Origin: Caldilineae bacterium
GTDB taxonomy: Bacteria; Chloroflexota; Anaerolineae; JAAEKA01
DNA: 64,000 bases
Direction of reading: 5' to 3'
NCBI GenBank assembly: GCA_020634555.1
Contig: JACKBK010000012.1
Location: 1-64,000, forward strand
Every line of letters begins with the position of its first letter. The first letter of the stretch is position 1. This document shows, piece after piece, positions 50,888-59,823 of this stretch. Made by a program: the position numbers and the translations under genes. The notes under the pieces were generated by a model. That model had not been told where the DNA came from, did not search any database, and saw nothing but the letters and a program-made list of their open reading frames with translations.

Positions 50888-52870
50888 ATGAAACGAGCGC
50901 TTTACCTGGTATTCGTGCTGCTCATGCTGGCGTCGCTGCTAGTCGGTTGCTCGAAAGACAAATCGACGCCCACACCTGCTGCCAGCGGCGAGGCTGGACT
51001 GCCGGCCGACTCGATGGCAATCGCCGCCGAACGCGGCCTCACCCCCGATGACATCAACGCTGCCTTGATGACCTACGTGCCCAGCGGCCAGTGGGATGAG
51101 TATCTGACGTTCATGTCCGGCGGCCACTCGGGCAACCTGGTAGTGGTCGGCGTGCCTTCGATGCGCATTCTCAAGAACATCGCCGTCTTCACGCCCGAAG
51201 CCTGGCAGGGGTATGGCTTCGGCAACACAGACATCGAAGCGATGCTGGACGCCGGCAACGTGGACGGCGAGGAGATTCGCATGGGCGACTCGCACCACCC
51301 GGCGCTCAGCGAGACCGCTGGCGACTACGATGGCCAGTTCATCTTCATCAACGACAAGAACAGCGCCCGCGTCGCCGTCATCGATCTGCGCGACTTCGAG
51401 ACCAAGCAGATCGTCAAGGACCCCAACATCATCAGCAACCACGGCGCGACCTTCGTCTCGCCCAACACCGACTACATCTTCCAGGGCGCCCAGTATGCGA
51501 CGCCTTACGGCTGGGAGTATGCGCCCATCTCCGAGTACAAGGAAAAATACCGCGGCTTGCTGACCGCATGGAAGTTCGACCGCGAGAAGGGGCGCATCGT
51601 GCCTGAGGAATCCTTCAGCATCGAACTGCCTCCCTACTGGCAGGACCTGTGCGACGCCGGCAAGTTGGTCAGCGACGGCTGGGTGTTCTGTAACTCCTTT
51701 AACACCGAGCTGGCTACCGGCGGCAATCTGGAGGGCCAGCCCAACTTCGAGGCCAGCGTCAGCCAGCGCGACATGGACTACATGCACATTGTAGACTGGA
51801 AGAAGGCTGCCCAGGTCGTGGCCGACGGCAAGGCTGACGAGATCAACGGTATGCCGGTCATCAGCATCCCGACCGCAGTGGAGGAAGGCATTCTCTACCT
51901 GGCGCCAGAGCCCAAGAGCCCGCACGGCATGGATGTCACGCCGGATGGCAAGTATCTGGTCGTGGCCGGCAAGCTGGACCCGCACGTCACCGTCTACAGC
52001 TTCGACAAGATCCAGCAGGCTATCGCCGGCAACAACTCGACTCCTGATGAGTACGGCATCCCAATTCTCAACTTCGACGATGTCATGGTGGCGCAGTTGG
52101 AGGTCGGCCTCGGGCCGCTCCATACCCAGTTCGACGACCAGGGCAACGCCTATACCAGCCTCTTCCTGGACAGCATGGTGGCCAAGTGGAAGCTGGGCGG
52201 CGACGATCCAGCAGCTTACACCGTTCTCAACAAGGTTCCTGTGCAGTACAACATCGGCCACCTGGTGGCGGCTGAAGGCGACACCGTTTCGCCCGATGGC
52301 AAGTACCTGATCGCGCTCAACAAGTGGGCAGTGGATCGTTTCACGCCGGTCGGTCCGCTGCTACCGCAGAACGAGCAGCTAATCGACATCAGCGGCGACA
52401 ACATGAAGGTGATCTACGACATGGCTATGGGGATCGGCGAGCCGCACTACGCCCAGATGATCAAGGCCGACAAGATCAACGCCATCAACGCCTATCCCGA
52501 AGTCGGCTGGGATCCCCTCACGTGGCAGAAGTCTGAGTTCGCCACACTGCCGGGCGAGGAACGCATCGAGCGCAACGGCAACGAGGTCGAGGTCTTCATG
52601 ACCTCCGTGCGATCGCACCTGACCCCGGACCGCATTGAGGTCAAGGAGGGCGACCATGTCGTTTGGCATATCACCAACATCGAGACCGCTCACGACGCCA
52701 CTCACGGCTTCCAGCTTGACGGCCACAACATCAGCCTGAGCCTGGAGCCGGGTGAGACTGCCTCGTTTGAATTCAACGCAACCAACTCCGGCACCTATCC
52801 CTACTACTGCACCGAGTTCTGCTCGGCCTTGCATCTGGAGATGATGGGTTACTTCCTGGTGGAGCCGTAG
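50888..52870 (+). CDS. nosZ: Nitrous oxide reductase (clade II, lipoprotein type)
   Basis: A 660-residue copper enzyme that reduces N2O to N2 outside the cytoplasmic membrane. The signal peptide MKRALYLVFVLLMLASLLVGC is Sec-type with a lipobox (LVGC), not a Tat signal, as in clade II (atypical) NosZ. The N-terminal propeller contains CuZ histidine segments (GDSHHPALSETAGDYDG, SNHGATFVSP, KLDPHVTVYSF, GLGPLHTQFDD, NIGHLVAAEGD, GEPHYAQM). The C-terminal cupredoxin domain carries the CuA site CTEFCSALHLEMMGYF with HDATHGFQLDG. A ggagga lies 7 nt before the ATG. Followed by the NosB-like gene, nosD, nosF, nosY and nosL on the same strand. Lipid anchoring suits a cell lacking an outer membrane. 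Confidence 0.97.
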   Translation: MKRALYLVFVLLMLASLLVGCSKDKSTPTPAASGEAGLPADSMAIAAERGLTPDDINAALMTYVPSGQWDEYLTFMSGGHSGNLVVVGVPSMRILKNIAVFTPEAWQGYGFGNTDIEAMLDAGNVDGEEIRMGDSHHPALSETAGDYDGQFIFINDKNSARVAVIDLRDFETKQIVKDPNIISNHGATFVSPNTDYIFQGAQYATPYGWEYAPISEYKEKYRGLLTAWKFDREKGRIVPEESFSIELPPYWQDLCDAGKLVSDGWVFCNSFNTELATGGNLEGQPNFEASVSQRDMDYMHIVDWKKAAQVVADGKADEINGMPVISIPTAVEEGILYLAPEPKSPHGMDVTPDGKYLVVAGKLDPHVTVYSFDKIQQAIAGNNSTPDEYGIPILNFDDVMVAQLEVGLGPLHTQFDDQGNAYTSLFLDSMVAKWKLGGDDPAAYTVLNKVPVQYNIGHLVAAEGDTVSPDGKYLIALNKWAVDRFTPVGPLLPQNEQLIDISGDNMKVIYDMAMGIGEPHYAQMIKADKINAINAYPEVGWDPLTWQKSEFATLPGEERIERNGNEVEVFMTSVRSHLTPDRIEVKEGDHVVWHITNIETAHDATHGFQLDGHNISLSLEPGETASFEFNATNSGTYPYYCTEFCSALHLEMMGYFLVEP

Positions 52871-52999
52871 AGGTGTTTTCGGGACTGGTAGATTGGTGCA
52901 TTGGGAAATCGGTCGGTTCTGCGTGGACAATTGGCTTCTTGCCGGCACGAGAACCCACCAATCTACCAATCTACTAGTCCTTGTCCAAGGAAGATCACC

Positions 53000-53668
<669 letters not shown>

Positions 53669-53689
53669 GACACGAATTCACGAATTCAG

Positions 53690-55051
53690 ATGCCAACTAT
53701 GTTGTCAGTCTTGATCGCTGCCACAATCGCGTTGTTTCCGCTAGCTGCCGACCAGCCGCTTGACCTAAAGGCCGCGCTGGCGGCCGCGCAGCCCGGTGAC
53801 ACCATCGTGGTCCCGGCTGGACGCTATGCCGGCCCGCTGGTCATCGACACGCCGGTGACGCTGGTCGGCCAGGATTACCCGGTGATCGACGCCGGCGGCA
53901 GCGGCAGCGTGATCACGGTCAACGCGCCGGACGTGACGATCCGCGGGTTCGAGATCCGCGGCAGCGGGGCCTCGCTGGACCGGGAGGACGCGGGCGTTAC
54001 CGGCCTGGCGCCGCGGCTGACGGTGGAAGACAACCGGCTGGAGGACGTGCTGTTCGGCGTCTATCTCAAGGATGCGCCCGGCAGCGTCGTGCGCGGCAAC
54101 ACCGTGGCCGGCAAGCCGCTGGAGATGGGTGTGCGCGGCGACGGGCTGCGCTTGTGGTACTCCGCCGGCAGCCTGGTGGAAAACAACCACGTCAGTGACA
54201 GCCGCGACATGATCGTCTGGTATTCGCCAGACAGCATCATCCGCGGCAACACCGTGGAACGCAGCCGCTATGGGTTGCACTTCATGGTCAACGAGAACGT
54301 TCTGATCGAGGAGAACGTCCTGCGCGACAACTCGGTGGGCATCTACCTGATGTACGGCGACGGCTATACCGTGCGCCGCAATCTGCTGTTCGACAACCGC
54401 GGCCAGAGCGGCTACGGCCTGGGGTTGAAGGACGTTGACAACGCCGTGGTTGACGGCAACTACTTCGTGGCCAATCGCGTCGGTGTCTACAACGACCATT
54501 CGCCGCTGTCGCCCAACGCGACGACCCGTACCGAGAACAACCTGTTCGCCTACAACGACATCGCGCTGTGGATGCTGCCGCTGGTGGAGGACAACGTCAC
54601 CGCCGGCAACGTGTTCCAGGAGAATGGCGAGCAGATCGCGCTGGCTGGCGAGGGCGTGCTGCGCAACAACCTGTGGTCGGAGGCCGGCCGCGGCAACTAC
54701 TGGAGCGACTACGCCGGCTACGACGCCGACAACAACGGCGTGGGCGACGTGCCCTACCAGGCGCAGAGCCTGTTCGAGGACCTGCTGGCAAAACACCCTG
54801 AGCTGCGGCTGTTCCAGCTCAGCCCGGCCACCGACGCCATCGATCTGGCTGCGCGCGCCTTTCCGCTGTTTCAGCCGCGGCCGAAGATGACCGACGAGCA
54901 CCCATTGATGGCGCCGCCTGTGCTGCCGGCCGTGCCGGGCCTTACGCCGGCGCCGTTGGCCGCCAACCTGGCCGCGTCGCTGGCAATGCTGGCCGCCGCC
55001 GCGTTGATCCTCGTGTTCGCCGTCCGCAGGCCGCGGCGGACCACAGGATGA
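53690..55051 (+). CDS. nosD: NosD, copper-insertion accessory protein
   Basis: A 453-residue exported protein with a signal peptide (MLSVLIAATIALFPLAAD) and a right-handed parallel beta-helix of the NosD/pectate-lyase-like type: VTLVGQDYPVIDAGGSG, NNHVSDSRDMIVWYSPDSII, GLHFMVNENVLIEENVLRDN, YTVRRNLLFDNRGQSGYGLG, and NLWSEAGRGNYWSDYAGYD. NosD works with NosF and NosY in maturation of the CuZ centre. A C-terminal hydrophobic helix with RRPRRTTG suggests a membrane anchor, unlike Gram-negative NosD proteins that are periplasmic. An alternative ATG lies three codons in. Confidence 0.93.
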   Translation: MPTMLSVLIAATIALFPLAADQPLDLKAALAAAQPGDTIVVPAGRYAGPLVIDTPVTLVGQDYPVIDAGGSGSVITVNAPDVTIRGFEIRGSGASLDREDAGVTGLAPRLTVEDNRLEDVLFGVYLKDAPGSVVRGNTVAGKPLEMGVRGDGLRLWYSAGSLVENNHVSDSRDMIVWYSPDSIIRGNTVERSRYGLHFMVNENVLIEENVLRDNSVGIYLMYGDGYTVRRNLLFDNRGQSGYGLGLKDVDNAVVDGNYFVANRVGVYNDHSPLSPNATTRTENNLFAYNDIALWMLPLVEDNVTAGNVFQENGEQIALAGEGVLRNNLWSEAGRGNYWSDYAGYDADNNGVGDVPYQAQSLFEDLLAKHPELRLFQLSPATDAIDLAARAFPLFQPRPKMTDEHPLMAPPVLPAVPGLTPAPLAANLAASLAMLAAAALILVFAVRRPRRTTG

Positions 55052-55072
55052 GGCGCGATGGTGGTCACTGAG

Positions 55073-55100
55073 CGTCATTCCTGCGAAAGCGGGAATGACG
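55073..55100. repeat. CATTCCCGC element (single hairpin)
   Basis: cgtcattcctgc, gaaa, gcgggaatgacg: an 11-12 bp stem with one G-T pair, between nosD and nosF inside the operon. Confidence 0.82.
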
Positions 55101-55134
55101 GACGGCATACCGGATTTTACAAGAGAACCAAGCG

Positions 55135-55986
55135 ATGATTGAGTATTCTCACGTCACCAAACGTTTTGGTAAGTTCACGGCCGTTGACGACCTGAGCTTC
55201 GCGGTGCAGCCGCAGGAGGCGCTGGCCCTTTGGGGACCGAACGGCGCCGGCAAAACCACCGCCATCAAGTGCCTGCTGGGGCTGCTGCGCTACCGCGGTC
55301 TGATTTCGGTGGATGGCATGGACGCCGGCAAAAACGGCAAGGCAGTACGCCGGCTGCTGGGCTACGTGCCCCAGGAACTGGCCTTCTACGCCGACATGAG
55401 CGCGCTGGACACGGCGTTGTTCTACGCCCGGTTGAAGGGCGTGGAGGCCGGCCGCGCGCAGGAGGCGCTGCAGCAGGTCGGGCTGGCAGAACACGGCGAC
55501 AAGCCGGTCGGCGCGCTGTCGGGCGGCATGAAACAGCGCCTGGCGCTGGGGCTGGCGCTGCTGGCCGACCCGCCGATCCTGGTGCTGGACGAGCCGACCT
55601 CGAACCTGGACGCAGCGGCGCGCGAACTCTTCCTGGCGATGCTGCGCGACGTGAAGCGGGCAGGCAAGACGGTCATCTTCACGTCGCACCGGCTGGAAGA
55701 GGTGGAGGCGCTGGCCGACACCGTGCTGGTGATGGATGGCGGCCGGCTGACGCTGGTCTGCGCCGCGGCCGAGCTGCCTGACCGCCTGGGACTGCGGTCG
55801 CGGGTCAAGCTGCGTCTGCCGGCAAGCCAGTTGGAGCGCGCACTGGCCGTCCTGACAACCGCCGGATTCACAGTCTCGCGCAACGGCGTCGGCGTGCTGG
55901 TCGATGTTCTGCCCGACCAAAAGGCGCAGCCGATCCAGACGTTGTACGATGCCGACGTCGAAGTAACCGATTTCGAAGTGTTGTAG
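55135..55986 (+). CDS. nosF: NosF ABC ATPase
   Basis: A 283-residue ATPase subunit of the NosDFY copper/sulfur maturation transporter. Walker A GPNGAGKTTAIKCLLG, Q-loop region YVPQELAFY, signature LSGGMKQRLALG, Walker B ILVLDEPTSNLD and the H-loop VIFTSHRLEE are all intact. The last 70 residues (RVKLRLPASQLERALAVL) form the C-terminal accessory domain. It couples to the NosY permease encoded next. Confidence 0.95.
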   Translation: MIEYSHVTKRFGKFTAVDDLSFAVQPQEALALWGPNGAGKTTAIKCLLGLLRYRGLISVDGMDAGKNGKAVRRLLGYVPQELAFYADMSALDTALFYARLKGVEAGRAQEALQQVGLAEHGDKPVGALSGGMKQRLALGLALLADPPILVLDEPTSNLDAAARELFLAMLRDVKRAGKTVIFTSHRLEEVEALADTVLVMDGGRLTLVCAAAELPDRLGLRSRVKLRLPASQLERALAVLTTAGFTVSRNGVGVLVDVLPDQKAQPIQTLYDADVEVTDFEVL

Positions 55987-56104
55987 CGGAACACGGCGTG
56001 CAATCACTCGGCAGTATTCTCGACGGACCTATTGCGCATTACGTATTTCGTATCCGTGCCATCACTTCGCAATACGCCATACGCACCACGCAACACGAAC
56101 CACC

Positions 56105-56944
56105 ATGACTTCATCTCTAACCACCATCTGGACGCTCGCACAGAAGGAGATGCGCGACGCGCTGCGCAACCGCTGGTTTTTGCTGTATACCGCGGCCTTC
56201 GCTGCGCTGGCGCTGGCGTTCTCGTGGCTGGCGTTGGCCGGGGCAGGTATTGCCGGTTTCGCCGGCTTTGGCCGCACCGCCGCCAGCCTGATCAACCTGG
56301 TGCTGCTGATCGTGCCGCTGATGGCGCTGACAATCGGCGCACAGAGCATCGCTGCCGAGTTGGAGCGCGGCACGTTGAGCTACCTGCTGGCCCAGCCCAT
56401 CGGCCGGCTGGAGGTGTTTCTGGGCAAATACCTTGGATTGGCGCTCAGCCTGCTGGCGGCGCTGGCGCTGGGCTTCGGGATCTCCGGACTGGTCATGGTC
56501 CTGAGCGGGAGCGGCGCAGCCGATCCGGGCGCGTATGTCGCGCTGGTGGTGCTGGCCTTTCTGCTGGGCCTGGCCATGCTCAGTGTCGGCTTTCTGGTCT
56601 CGGCGCTGACGCGCAAGGCCAGTGTGGCGGTTGGCATCGGGCTGTTTCTGTGGCTGGCCTTTGTTTTCCTGGGTGATCTGGGCATGATGGGCACGGCTGT
56701 CGCGATGAAGTTGCCCATCGCCAGCCTGTTCGCCATGTCGCTTTCCAACCCGTCGCAGGTGTTCAAGATGGCTGCCATTCTGGACATCAACGCGACGCTC
56801 GACATCCTGGGGCCGGCCGGAATGTATGCGGTTCACCAGTATGGACAGGGCCTGCTGGCGATCCTGCTGGGCACGCTGGCGCTGTGGGCCATCGTACCGG
56901 GAGTGCTGGCCTACCTGCGCTTCGCCAACCGCGGCGACCTGTAG
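56105..56944 (+). CDS. nosY: NosY ABC permease
   Basis: A 279-residue membrane permease of the ABC-2 type with six predicted helices. It starts with the cytoplasmic amphipathic segment TIWTLAQKEMRDALRNRWFL and shows the motif ELERGTLSYLLAQPIGRLEV typical of NosY/Gld-type permeases, then helices ALALGFGISGLVMVLSG, LVVLAFLLGLAMLSVGFLVS and ALWAIVPGVLAYLRF. With NosF and NosD it forms the assembly needed for CuZ biogenesis of NosZ. 118 nt of degenerate repeated sequence precede it. Confidence 0.94.
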   Translation: MTSSLTTIWTLAQKEMRDALRNRWFLLYTAAFAALALAFSWLALAGAGIAGFAGFGRTAASLINLVLLIVPLMALTIGAQSIAAELERGTLSYLLAQPIGRLEVFLGKYLGLALSLLAALALGFGISGLVMVLSGSGAADPGAYVALVVLAFLLGLAMLSVGFLVSALTRKASVAVGIGLFLWLAFVFLGDLGMMGTAVAMKLPIASLFAMSLSNPSQVFKMAAILDINATLDILGPAGMYAVHQYGQGLLAILLGTLALWAIVPGVLAYLRFANRGDL

Positions 56945-56987
56945 GCGGATGGCTGATGGCAAATTGCAGATAGCAGATGGAGGAAAC

Positions 56988-57524
56988 GTGAAGAAGCAAT
57001 TGTTACTGTCGGCTGTGATTATGCTGCTTTCTGTGGTGCTGGCGGCGTGCGCACAGGGATCGACCGAACTGGCGCCGCCTGACATCCGCTACGGCGAGGA
57101 TGTCTGTGTCCAATGCAACATGATCATCAGCGACGAGCGCTTTGCGTCGGCCGTCGCCTACGAGGTTGGGCCGGGACGCTACGAGACCGCTGCCTTCGAC
57201 GACATCGGCGACATGCTGGACTGGGCGGCTGCGCACCCGGACCAGCCGCTGGTCGCGTGGTATGTCCACGACTACGAGAGCAAGGAGTGGACCGACGCCA
57301 CGACCGCCACCTACGTCGTCACCGACCAGGTCGCTACGCCGATGGCGTCCGGCATCCTGGCGTTCGCCGGCGCCGACCGGGCCGACGTCATGGCATACGG
57401 GCTGGGGCTGAAGACCAGCGACTGGACCACTCTCACGACGCTGCACAAGGCTGGCGAGATCGGCAGCGGCGCGATGCGGCAGGGCGGTGGGATGGGCGGC
57501 AGGGCGCCGTCCGACGGCAAGTAG
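56988..57524 (+). CDS. nosL: NosL copper chaperone lipoprotein
   Basis: A 178-residue outer-surface lipoprotein that binds Cu(I) and delivers copper for NosZ. The signal peptide ends LAAC; the mature domain has the hallmark Cys-Met motif VCVQCNMIISDERFA, then YETAAFDDIGDMLDW, WYVHDYESKEWTDA and DQVATPMASGILAF. It starts at GTG with ggagga 4 nt upstream; the frame is open further into nosY but without support. Gly/Met-rich C-terminus (AMRQGGGMGG). Last core nos gene before the cytochrome. Confidence 0.93.
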   Translation: MKKQLLLSAVIMLLSVVLAACAQGSTELAPPDIRYGEDVCVQCNMIISDERFASAVAYEVGPGRYETAAFDDIGDMLDWAAAHPDQPLVAWYVHDYESKEWTDATTATYVVTDQVATPMASGILAFAGADRADVMAYGLGLKTSDWTTLTTLHKAGEIGSGAMRQGGGMGGRAPSDGK

Positions 57525-57544
57525 ACGTGTGTAACTACTCACCC

Positions 57545-57570
57545 GTCATTCCCGCTTTCGCGGGAATGAC
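57545..57570. repeat. CATTCCCGC element (single hairpin)
   Basis: gtcattcccgc, tttc, gcgggaatgac: a perfect 11-bp stem. Flanked by ctcacc and gccactttgtagcc, the same flanks as at 41918-41993. Confidence 0.88.
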
Positions 57571-57667
57571 GCCACTTTGTAGCCTGAGTAGTAACAACGA
57601 AGTTATCGATCACGCGGTACGGGTTCCCGTATCACATTCTCTCGTTCGAGAAAAGGAGAACATCACA

Positions 57668-58084
57668 ATGAGACGCAATCTGTTTGTATTGACTCTGTTG
57701 GCCGCGGTGCTGATTGTGCTGGCTGCCTGCGGCGGCGGATCGCAGCCCGCGGATGCGCCGGTTCAACCGACCGTGGCGCCAACACAGCCGCCTGTAGCCG
57801 CCGGTGATTCCGCTAAGGGCAAAGACCTGTTCGCGGGCACTTGCTCTGCCTGCCATGGGCCGTCCGGCGAAGGCGTTACCGGACTGGGCAAGCCGTTCAC
57901 CACCAGTGACTTCGTGCCGTCGCAGAGCGACGAACAGTTGCTGGCATTCCTCAAGGTCGGTCGTCCTACCAGCGACCCGGCCAACACCACCGGCGTGGAC
58001 ATGCCTCCCAAGGGCGGCAACCCGGCGTTGACCGACGAACAGTTGATGGACATCATCGCTTACATCCGAACCCTGCACCAATAA
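57668..58084 (+). CDS. Lipoprotein c-type cytochrome
   Basis: A 138-residue monohaem cytochrome c with a lipobox signal peptide (LTLLAAVLIVLAAC) and a Pro/Thr-rich spacer. The haem motif is CSACH (residues ~68-72) in LFAGTCSACHGPSGEG, with the axial Met probably in VDMPPKGG. C-terminal helix LTDEQLMDIIAYIRTL. It directly follows nosL and, being anchored on the outer face, is the likely electron donor to NosZ. It has its own ggag ribosome-binding site. Confidence 0.93.
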   Translation: MRRNLFVLTLLAAVLIVLAACGGGSQPADAPVQPTVAPTQPPVAAGDSAKGKDLFAGTCSACHGPSGEGVTGLGKPFTTSDFVPSQSDEQLLAFLKVGRPTSDPANTTGVDMPPKGGNPALTDEQLMDIIAYIRTLHQ

Positions 58085-58134
58085 CCGGCCAGCGGCACTG
58101 CCTGCCACGCCGTCTTGCCTGGTTTCTGAGGACG

Positions 58135-58168
58135 AGCCTCCCTGAACGACGAATCGTTCAGGGAGGCT
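58135..58168 (+). terminator. Terminator after the cytochrome c gene
   Basis: A 15-bp perfect stem (58135-58149 and 58154-58168), loop cgaa, then gcattt. It closes the nos block. Confidence 0.85.
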
Positions 58169-58191
58169 GCATTTCCCGGACCAACATAGCC

Positions 58192-58767
58192 GTGCATCCT
58201 CGCCATCACCTGATTCTTTCCACCGCAGCGGCCGTTGGGTTATATCCGCGTCTGGGACGGCGGGTATTCGTTGCATGGGCCGCCAGCCTCCTGGCTGATC
58301 TGGACCACGTGCCGCCCTATGTTCGACGCAACGGTCCCGCCTCACCCGCGGCTATCTGGCAGCACTATCGCGACGGTCGCGGAGGTGAACGGTTGTACTG
58401 GCTGCATCGCTGGCCTGTCATCCTGATCGGCCTGGTGATGACTCCGCTGCTGCCGCTGCTGGGCCTGGCAGCAGCGGGACTGGCCTTTCATCGCTTGCTG
58501 GATGACCTGCACAGCCTGTTGCGGTCGCCCTGGCGGCGCTGGCGCTGGCGGCTGAGCGCCAAGGGACGCCAGCACGCACGGCTGCACCGGCGCGATGGCT
58601 ACACGTGCCGCGTCTGCGGTGTGATCGGTCAGCCGCTGGAGCTGCACAGCATTGCGCCGGCAAGACAGGTTGATCGGGATGAGCCGCACAACCTGATCAG
58701 CGTGTGCGTGCCCTGTCACCGGCAGTTGCACGAGCAACCGGTGTCCCCGGCGATCAGCCCGGCGTGA
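58192..58767 (+). CDS. Fusion of YdjM-like membrane hydrolase and HNH nuclease domain
   Basis: A 191-residue protein. Residues 1-110 resemble the YdjM/DUF457 membrane-embedded metal-dependent hydrolase fold: HPRHHLILS, the metal motif ADLDHVPPYV (D36, D38, H39), a helix PVILIGLVMTPLLPLLGLA and HRLLDDLHSLL. Residues ~120-180 form an HNH nuclease finger: HRRDGYTCRVCGV (C139, C142), LHSIAP, HNLISVCVPCHRQLHE (N167, C172, C175, H176). HNH domains usually begin RDGYxCxxC as here. The combination is unusual. It starts at GTG 23 nt after the cytochrome terminator. The DNA-cutting role is inferred from the motif, and the substrate of the first domain is unknown. Confidence 0.8.
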   Translation: MHPRHHLILSTAAAVGLYPRLGRRVFVAWAASLLADLDHVPPYVRRNGPASPAAIWQHYRDGRGGERLYWLHRWPVILIGLVMTPLLPLLGLAAAGLAFHRLLDDLHSLLRSPWRRWRWRLSAKGRQHARLHRRDGYTCRVCGVIGQPLELHSIAPARQVDRDEPHNLISVCVPCHRQLHEQPVSPAISPA

Positions 58768-58856
58768 GACATAAGTCGCTGCAAGCAACCCGATTCTGGG
58801 TTAAGATCAGCGTATTCCGAGAAAGTCAACCTGACCCACTATCCCATGGAGGACCT

Positions 58857-59102
58857 ATGACCAACTCTGCACCAACCGACGATCAGATTGTAGATGTACG
58901 AAGCATCGAACCCCGTGATCGGCATCCGCTGATCTTCAACACCTTCGACAGCTTGCCGGCAGACCGGGCGATGATCCTGGTTAACGACCATGACCCCAAG
59001 CCGCTGTACTATCAGTTTCTGCACGAACGCGCCGGCCAGTTCGCCTGGGCCTATCTGCAAGAGGGACCGGACGAATGGCGGGTGCGCATCGAGCGGTTGT
59101 AG
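58857..59102 (+). CDS. DUF2249 domain protein
   Basis: An 81-residue DUF2249 protein: VDVRSIEPRDRHPLIFNTFD, DRAMILVNDHDPKPLYYQFL, FAWAYLQEGPDEWRVRI. DUF2249 is a TusA-like small fold frequently found in denitrification and nitric-oxide response gene clusters. ATG with ggagg 4-8 nt upstream. First gene of a compact seven-gene + operon extending to 62509. Confidence 0.9.
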   Translation: MTNSAPTDDQIVDVRSIEPRDRHPLIFNTFDSLPADRAMILVNDHDPKPLYYQFLHERAGQFAWAYLQEGPDEWRVRIERL

Positions 59103-59154
59103 CTGCCGAGATCCAACCCTATCCGGGCAGCGTACGACGAAAGGAGCAACTCTC

Positions 59155-59481
59155 ATGCAGTCCGTAGCATTGCACGATAATCTGGTATTTCACGACAAGG
59201 ATCCCTATGCAGAGCCGCTCTTTGTCGACAAAACAGGCCGTATCCTGCGTTTCACGCTCAAGCCTGGACAGACGGTCGTTGAACATACGGCTCCCAGTTC
59301 GCCGGTCTATCTGGTGGTGCTGGAGGGTGCTGGTCTGTTCTCTGGAGGCGATGGTCAGGAACAACGATTTGGTCCAGGCTCGCTGCTGATCTTCGACGTT
59401 GGCGAGAAACATGCCATCCGCGCCGAGAGCGAGCCGCTGGTGTTCCTGGCCTTTCTGCACGGCGCGCCTCAGGCGCAGTGA
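59155..59481 (+). CDS. Cupin-domain protein
   Basis: A 108-residue cupin (RILRFTLKPGQTVVEHTAPS, LEGAGLFSGGDGQEQRFGPG, IFDVGEKHAIRAESEP). Both cupin motifs are present with Glu/His ligands. An aaaggag sequence lies 9 nt before the ATG. It is 17 nt upstream of a second, related cupin gene. Confidence 0.88.
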   Translation: MQSVALHDNLVFHDKDPYAEPLFVDKTGRILRFTLKPGQTVVEHTAPSSPVYLVVLEGAGLFSGGDGQEQRFGPGSLLIFDVGEKHAIRAESEPLVFLAFLHGAPQAQ

Positions 59482-59497
59482 AAAAAGCAAGCTACTC

Positions 59498-59821
59498 ATG
59501 ACCACACCCTATTTTCACGTTGACGACCTGCTGGCGCAACTGCCTGAGATCGCGCCCGACAGCATCGTCAGCCGTACGGTTTTTACCAGCGACCAGGTCA
59601 AGGTGACCCTGTTCGGCTTCGCCGCCGGCCAGGAGCTGTCCGAGCACACGGCCTCAAAGCCGGCGGTCCTGCATTTTCTGCAAGGCGACGCCAGGCTCAC
59701 TCTGGGCGATTTCGAGACCACGGCCAAGCCCGGCGCCTGGGTACACATGCCGGCTAACCTGCCGCACAGCATCTACGCCGAGACGCCGGTGGTGATGCTT
59801 CTCTATCTTCTGCAAGGGTAA
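59498..59821 (+). CDS. Cupin-domain protein (second)
   Basis: A 107-residue cupin related to the one before it: VKVTLFGFAAGQELSEHTAS, VLHFLQGDARLTLGDFETTA, WVHMPANLPHSIYAETP. The ligand set (E, H, H) is present. It ends two bases before the membrane protein gene, so translation is probably coupled. Paired cupins in a denitrification-linked operon have no established role. Confidence 0.88.
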   Translation: MTTPYFHVDDLLAQLPEIAPDSIVSRTVFTSDQVKVTLFGFAAGQELSEHTASKPAVLHFLQGDARLTLGDFETTAKPGAWVHMPANLPHSIYAETPVVMLLYLLQG

Positions 59822-59823
59822 CG

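Noticed and set aside
50939..52261. 440-codon - strand frame opposite nosZ
   Set aside because: A shadow frame caused by high GC and third-position bias; no motif, and nosZ is certain on the + strand.
53765..55108. 447-codon - strand frame opposite nosD
   Set aside because: His/Arg/Gln-rich shadow translation with no recognisable domain.
55117..56007. 296-codon - strand frame opposite nosF
   Set aside because: Overlaps the intact nosF Walker and signature motifs; shadow frame.
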